From Flabesymbios commensalis (Eukaryota > Annelida > Polychaeta > Terebellida > Flabelligeridae), in contig OZ024911.1 in assembly GCA_964017125.1 (NCBI GenBank), positions 43,773,339-43,837,338 on the forward strand: a DNA stretch of 64,000 bases, written 5' to 3'. The translations under genes and the position numbers were made by a program. Positions 61,917-64,000 of the stretch are shown here, one piece after another (position 1 is the stretch's first letter; every line of letters starts with the position of its first letter). A model generated the notes under the pieces. The model was not told the DNA's origin, did not search any database, and was given only the letters and a program-made list of their open reading frames with translations.

Positions 61917-62164
61917 TTTAACATTTTAGCGGCCATCTTGGACGCCATCTTGAATAATGGAAAAGGCTCCAGCGAGAATCACGGGGAGTTATAGTATGTT
62001 GTTTCTAATGGTATTTAGAAGGTTTCAGCATGGGCATGGGCATATCCCCCCCCCCTTCAGCCTGATTACAGGTTTAATACTATTCGCCTATGAGAGAAAT
62101 GAAAGGGTTGATAGAGGAGCGTCATAATAATTTGAAATCTACTACATGTCAAATGGTCTGGACT

Positions 62165-62625
62165 TTAACATGTTGAAACTGGTCGGATGAAAATTGCGTG
62201 AGAAATTAGAGAAAAACATGCAACGCAAAAGTGAAAGATTTTATGTGACTTTTACTTTATATTCATTTAACTATTTATACGATTTCCGAATGAGCTTATT
62301 AATCCTCTTCATCATCAGATTTACAGGTTCTCGAGACCCACAACTCACAGTGGATGAAAATTGCTCTTGTTTTTTTAATTTAAGACCAAAACATTTGCAA
62401 ATCTTGATATTTAAACAATCATTTTATTCCCAATAACAGTGATTTATTTTGATCGGCTTATAAGACGGATTAAAAATGACTTTAGTCGTGCTTGGCGACG
62501 AAGTATATCATATCAGACTAGAAAACATGTCCAAACGCAGATCAAGCGAGCAAGTATGTTGCGAAATTGTCTCTTATCTCTAGGCTGAGTGATTCTGTGG
62601 ATGCTTTTCATTCACTGTGAGGAGG
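62165..62625. other. unassigned stretch
   Basis: No gene or repeat recognised. Confidence 0.35.
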
Positions 62626-62692
62626 GAAATGAAATCAATAGGGTTTTGGGTCACCTACTTTGTGGACATATAGGCTAAAGTGAGGCGGGAAT
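62626..62692 (-). mobile_element. SINE 3'-end fragment
   Basis: GAAATGAAATCAATAGGGTT followed by a GTCACC word and CATATAGGCTAAAGTG matches the 3' part of the minus-strand SINE at 18706-18943. Only the last ~65 bp are present. Confidence 0.55.
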
Positions 62693-63022
62693 TGCCGTAG
62701 CAAATCATATAAAAATATGACTTATTTTGTTAATCAAAATTGTAAAATAATGCCCACTGTAAAAGTAATGCAATGATATCTTAATTTGTAATGTCGACGT
62801 ACAAACTCTGCTAATATTAATACTGTAGATACCAATTTATTTTACCATCAATTTATTTTACTACTAATTTATTTTAAAACTAATAATTTAGGCCCATTAT
62901 CGGGCTTAAATTATTGATTATTTTACATGTGTTTAAAAATTAAAAGCCTACAAAAATCAGTATTGGAGAGTAACATAATTTAAGGGCTGGGCGCAACAAC
63001 ATCCAATGCCACATTTTGAGTA

Positions 63023-63240
63023 CAGTGGAGACCCGGTATCGGACCGCCTCACAAAGCGGACCATCCCGGAATACGGACCACCTTTTTTCAGTCCCAAATT
63101 TTTCTCCATTCACATAATGTATTATCAGATTCAGAAAGCGGACCGATCCGCGATTCGGGACACGGACCACCCTTTTTCAGTCTCAAATCACAAAAGGACT
63201 CGAAAAACGGACCTGCCCCAAGAGCAAAAAAAAAATTCAC
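63023..63240 (+). mobile_element. possible pogo/Tigger-like terminus with ~100 bp internal repeat
   Basis: After a TA (63021-63022) the sequence reads CAGTGGAGACCCGGTATCGG, similar in form to the CAGTGGAACC-type ends of Tigger/pogo elements. Two direct copies of an AAGCGGACC...ACGGACCACC...TTTTTTCAGTC block follow (about 63050 and 63137). No matching second end was found in the window, so it is truncated or misassigned. Confidence 0.4.
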
Positions 63241-63254
63241 TCGTTTACGTTTAT

Positions 63255-63480
63255 GCATCAATTAAGGGACCAGCTGCGGCTGGATTCACTAATGGGACTA
63301 GCTGTAGCTGGATCCACTAAGGGACCAGCACTGACATAATTCACTAAGTTCACTAGCCCTGGTTGGATCTAATAAAGGGGCCAGATCTGGTTAAATCCAG
63401 CAAGGGACCAGCGTTGGCTGAGGACCGGAACTGCCTGGATCAACAAAAGTGATCCACTGAGCTCAGATTGGATAGCGGAA
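63255..63480 (+). repeat. ~33 bp minisatellite (GGGACCAGCTGNGGCTGGAT)
   Basis: About six to seven degenerate units: AAGGGACCAGCTGCGGCTGG, GGGACTAGCTGTAGCTGGAT, GGGACCAGCACTG and GGGGCCAGATCTGG, each followed by a TCCA(C)TAA-type end. It directly follows the pogo-like end and might be part of that element. Confidence 0.7.
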
Positions 63481-64000
63481 AGGATTAGCGCTGGTGAGAT
63501 TAGCGCTGTTAATTCAACATTTAAACATTGTCATCAGTGCAAATTGCAATCACTCGCCTTATCATGTCATGGCCCTTCTTTGAGTCGCGCCTCTTCGGCT
63601 GGTTGATTCTCAACGGTGTAGTGTTTTAGCCCCTACGACCGTCTTTCTTAGTTAATACAGCTCAAAATAATTTACAGAGCGCGAACTTACGATGACAGCT
63701 TAGTGTGAAAGTGTATGTTGCTAAGATAAAACAACACAATTTAAGTCAACTTCTTATATTTAATAATTTGTTAAATTATAGGAAGTTATATTAGCACCGT
63801 AAGTGTTGTAGCAATAATTGAGCTACTGGTCTATAGGAACCACAAGGTTAAACAAAGACGCTGACAAAAATAACAGTCGGCGTGCAACAATCATTTAATT
63901 ACGCAGGATATGTAAGGGCTATGTGTGTCTAATACAGATAGGCCTAGCGTATAGATAGATACTGAAAGAGGAAACAGTTAATACAAGCGATACAAACAAA
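63481..64000. other. unassigned 3' edge of the window
   Basis: No gene or repeat recognised in the last 520 bp. Confidence 0.35.

Larger units (their letters stand above)
58517..62164. mobile_element. TTAA-flanked TIR element carrying a nested element
   Basis: TTAA lies outside both ends (58513-58516 and 62165-62168). The arms of about 210-250 bp are inverted: AGACCATTTGACATGTAGT, GGCGAATAGTATT, AACATACTA(A/T)AACTCCCC and GTGATTC(C/T)CGCTGGA on the left, answered on the right between 61917 and 62164. The left arm is interrupted at 58677 and continues at 60441 with GCCTTTTCCATTATTCAAGA, exactly as the right arm predicts. The core (60500-61910) has two diverged copies of an AAGGTCAA-rich block and no transposase. 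TTAA suggests a piggyBac- or Kolobok-type origin. Confidence 0.8.

Overview
This is eukaryotic genomic DNA: AT-rich, intron-bearing and packed with transposons and tandem repeats. The style (frequent TAGGCCTAC-type words, many tiny palindromic elements, long foldback elements) suggests a marine invertebrate. I lean weakly towards an echinoderm or another deuterostome, because composite foldback elements of this design (TU elements) are known from sea urchins. Nothing in the window fixes the species.

The one host gene I can support is on the + strand. It is a 12-TM transporter of the SLC16 (monocarboxylate transporter-like) family, with five exons at 5874-6036, 9157-9300, 10107-10889, 17440-17562 and 29569-29717. 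All junctions inside the gene are phase 1 with GT/AG borders, and together the exons give 453 residues ending at a normal stop. Only a short N-terminus and the promoter are missing.

Everything else is mobile or repetitive. 0-5.4 kb: a TA-flanked MITE, then a 3.1 kb element with about 600 bp inverted repeats and an 8 bp target duplication. 5.9-29.7 kb: the gene, whose introns hold a 5.5 kb TIR element studded with palindromic motifs, a 3.3 kb foldback element with tandem-repeat arms, a roughly 2 kb inverted array, a SINE and about ten 100 bp palindromes. 30.4-38.5 kb: a broken APE-type LINE split by about 3.4 kb of other DNA. 38.6-42.2 kb: a dispersed G/C-capped repeat and a second, CR1/L2-like LINE with a 186 bp (GATT)n tail. 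43.4-46 kb: an inverted array of a GACGTTTCGCCCC motif, a tRNA-derived SINE and a TTAA-flanked palindromic MITE. 47.3-55.7 kb: an 8.4 kb satellite with a 14 bp unit and higher-order duplications. 56-64 kb: smaller tandem repeats, and a TTAA-flanked TIR element carrying a second TIR element inserted in its left arm.

The most notable pattern is that several unrelated non-coding element families here share one architecture: arms made of many copies of a private 11-20 bp motif, with orientation reversed between the two arms. I see no retroviral, LTR, Polinton or toxin fossils, and no functional RNA gene.
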